DNA from: Roseitranquillus sp963776845 | GTDB taxonomy: Bacteria > Pseudomonadota > Alphaproteobacteria > Rhodobacterales > Rhodobacteraceae | Direction of reading: 5' to 3' | NCBI GenBank assembly: GCA_963776845.1 | Contig: CAVZOJ010000007.1 | Coordinates: 186,001-250,000 of the forward strand | Length of the DNA stretch: 64,000 bases | Part shown: one piece after another, positions 62,891 to 64,000 of the stretch | Layout of the letters: each line of letters begins with the position of its first letter | Position numbering within the stretch: the stretch's first letter is position 1 | Translations under genes and position numbers: made by a program | The notes under the pieces: generated by a model | Seen by the model: only the letters and a program-made list of their open reading frames with translations | The model's database searches: none | What the model was told of the DNA's origin: nothing

Positions 62891-64000
62891 TCATGCGGCC
62901 ACCGCCATCCCGGCGGCGCGGCGGATGAAGAGCTGGGCGAGCGGGCTCTCGTGCCGGGCCTCGACGCGTTCGCTCGCGAGTGCGGCTGCGAGGTTCGTCT
63001 GGCCGGAGCGGAACGCCGCCTCGATCAGCGTCAGGTCGAGGACGTCGCGCTGCGCGTGGCTGCCGCCGAACCGGTGCGCGATAGACCGGACCGGGCGGAG
63101 GAGCGCCACGGTCCGCGCGTAGTCGCCGTCGCCGAAGGCGAGGACGGCGCGGGCGACGGCGTGGCCGACCTCGCGGGTGAAGGCAGCGTTGTCGTCGTCG
63201 CGTGCCATCGCCTCGGCCTGCGCCGCGATCACCGCAAGCGCCGCGTCGCGCCGGCCGGCGCCGACGAACGCCATCACCGCGTGCGCGTCGTTGAAGGCGT
63301 AGCTGCCGGTGGCCGCGGCCCCGGCCCAGCCGTCGGCGACGGTCCGCCAGCGGTCGCCGACGTCGACGCCGCGCAGGTGCAGGCGCCAGAGCAGCGCCGA
63401 GGCGTCGACCATGTCGAGCACCACGGCCGATCGCCCGCCCCCCATCTCGCCGTCGAAGAGCGCGAGCACCGCATCATGGTCGCCGATGTCGTGGTGGTAG
63501 AGCGCGAGGTGCCACCAGTTGTGCACCTGGAAGAAGCTGTCGGTCGCCCAGGCGGCGGGGTTGGCGCGCATCCAGGCAATCCCGTCCTCCTGCCGGCTCT
63601 GCATCTCCAGCACGTGCGCCACCGCGTGCTGCGACCAGCCGTCCCGCGGCTCGAGCTCGACACCGCGCCGCCCCTCGGCCTCGGCGCGGCCGTAGGCGCC
63701 GGTCTCCTCCAGCCCGAAGGCGTGCATGCCGAGGACCGAGTGGAAGCCCGGCACCCCCTCGTCCCACGCCGGCAGGGCGCGGGCGATGCGGTCGCGCAGC
63801 ATCCGGCTCGCGCCGGTGAAGAAGTCGATCTGGTGCCCGGCGAGCAGCGCCAGGGCGTCGCGCGGCGCGTCGATCGTCACGTCCTCCAGCACCCGGCCCG
63901 CCTCATGCCAGCGGCCGTCGATGAGATGGCCGATCGCCGCGACGTGGCCTTGCTCGCGCCCCGTACCGGCCGCGGCGGCGGCCTCGGCATGGGCGGCGCG
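62891..64000 (-). CDS. TTC38-like tetratricopeptide protein, 5'-truncated by window edge
   Basis: The frame is open to the window end, so the start lies outside. About 370 visible residues: AAIGHLIDGRWHEAGRVLED, DFFTGASRMLRDRIARALPA, GVPGFHSVLGMHAFGLEETG, DGWSQHAVAHVLEMQSRQED, FQVHNWWHLALYHHDIGDHD, matching the TTC38 family; the WSQHAVAHVLEMQ and HNWWHLALYH blocks are diagnostic. Cytoplasmic helical repeat protein of unknown function. Confidence 0.85.
   Translation of the reverse strand, partial: RAAHAEAAAAAGTGREQGHVAAIGHLIDGRWHEAGRVLEDVTIDAPRDALALLAGHQIDFFTGASRMLRDRIARALPAWDEGVPGFHSVLGMHAFGLEETGAYGRAEAEGRRGVELEPRDGWSQHAVAHVLEMQSRQEDGIAWMRANPAAWATDSFFQVHNWWHLALYHHDIGDHDAVLALFDGEMGGGRSAVVLDMVDASALLWRLHLRGVDVGDRWRTVADGWAGAAATGSYAFNDAHAVMAFVGAGRRDAALAVIAAQAEAMARDDDNAAFTREVGHAVARAVLAFGDGDYARTVALLRPVRSIAHRFGGSHAQRDVLDLTLIEAAFRSGQTNLAAALASERVEARHESPLAQLFIRRAAGMAVAA

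Overview
The window is 64 kb of GC-rich alphaproteobacterial DNA. The ccmI-ruvX-DUF1289-dusA block, a phasin gene with CTGC-N3-GCAG operators, Fe/Mn superoxide dismutase, several DUF1127 small proteins and the codon use all fit Rhodobacterales or a close marine relative; this is inference, since no rRNA or tRNA gene lies in the window. Ordinary chromosomal blocks alternate with heavily scarred mobile-element territory.

Layout. 1-4.3 kb: end of a LuxR-like regulator, an Atm1-type ABC exporter (one-base frameshift), a host-attachment family protein, a DUF1127 protein and sodB. 4.67-5.94 kb: an intact IS3-family element with a visible 4-bp target duplication. 6-14.8 kb: a secreted beta-propeller (frameshifted), DUF1127, a methyltransferase with a divergent GlxA/AraC regulator, a TetR regulator with two palindromic operators, a deletion scar joining two half-genes, then a tightly overlapping operon (CPBP protease, serine hydrolase, alpha/beta hydrolase, quinone oxidoreductase). 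15.7-22 kb: a complete peptide ABC importer plus dipeptidase operon. 22-28.5 kb: a MASE4-GGDEF-EAL protein, an NmrA-like reductase with an AraC regulator and paired direct repeats, and a membrane-fused spermidine synthase-like protein.

28.5-36 kb is a mobile-element graveyard: a three-gene serine-recombinase element sits inside an IS66 tnpC gene, followed by a decayed IS1111-type IS110 element, a sugar-transporter ATPase fragment and an IS3 fragment. 36-40 kb is a tungstate-type ABC locus (TupA frameshifted) with an HTH/PBP regulator, a TrmO-like gene and a truncated ModA-like gene. 40-43.2 kb holds remnants only (IS1111, ParB-like, SecF, TatA, IS91-associated integrase). 43.8-47.2 kb returns to core genes.

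47.2-60.7 kb is a composite island at the 5' end of dusA: a dusA-type integrase, a second frameshifted integrase convergent to it, an IS1634-family element inserted in an IS110 gene, a LysR remnant, a four-copy direct repeat, and a module of a small HTH protein plus two tandem tyrosine recombinases (757 and 477 aa, both with the full catalytic set) followed by three unrecognised small genes. 60.9-64 kb returns to core functions: a phasin under probable PhaR control, a secreted beta-barrel-like protein, DUF1127 and a TTC38-like TPR protein.

The most unusual signals are the tandem-recombinase module, a 27-bp palindromic micro-insertion found three times inside recombinase/transposase genes (two in frame, each adding PEA[C/R]LRHD when read on the + strand), and the serine-recombinase element that split IS66. 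Single-base frameshifts recur in otherwise well-conserved genes, so either the assembly carries indel errors or many genes are recently inactivated.
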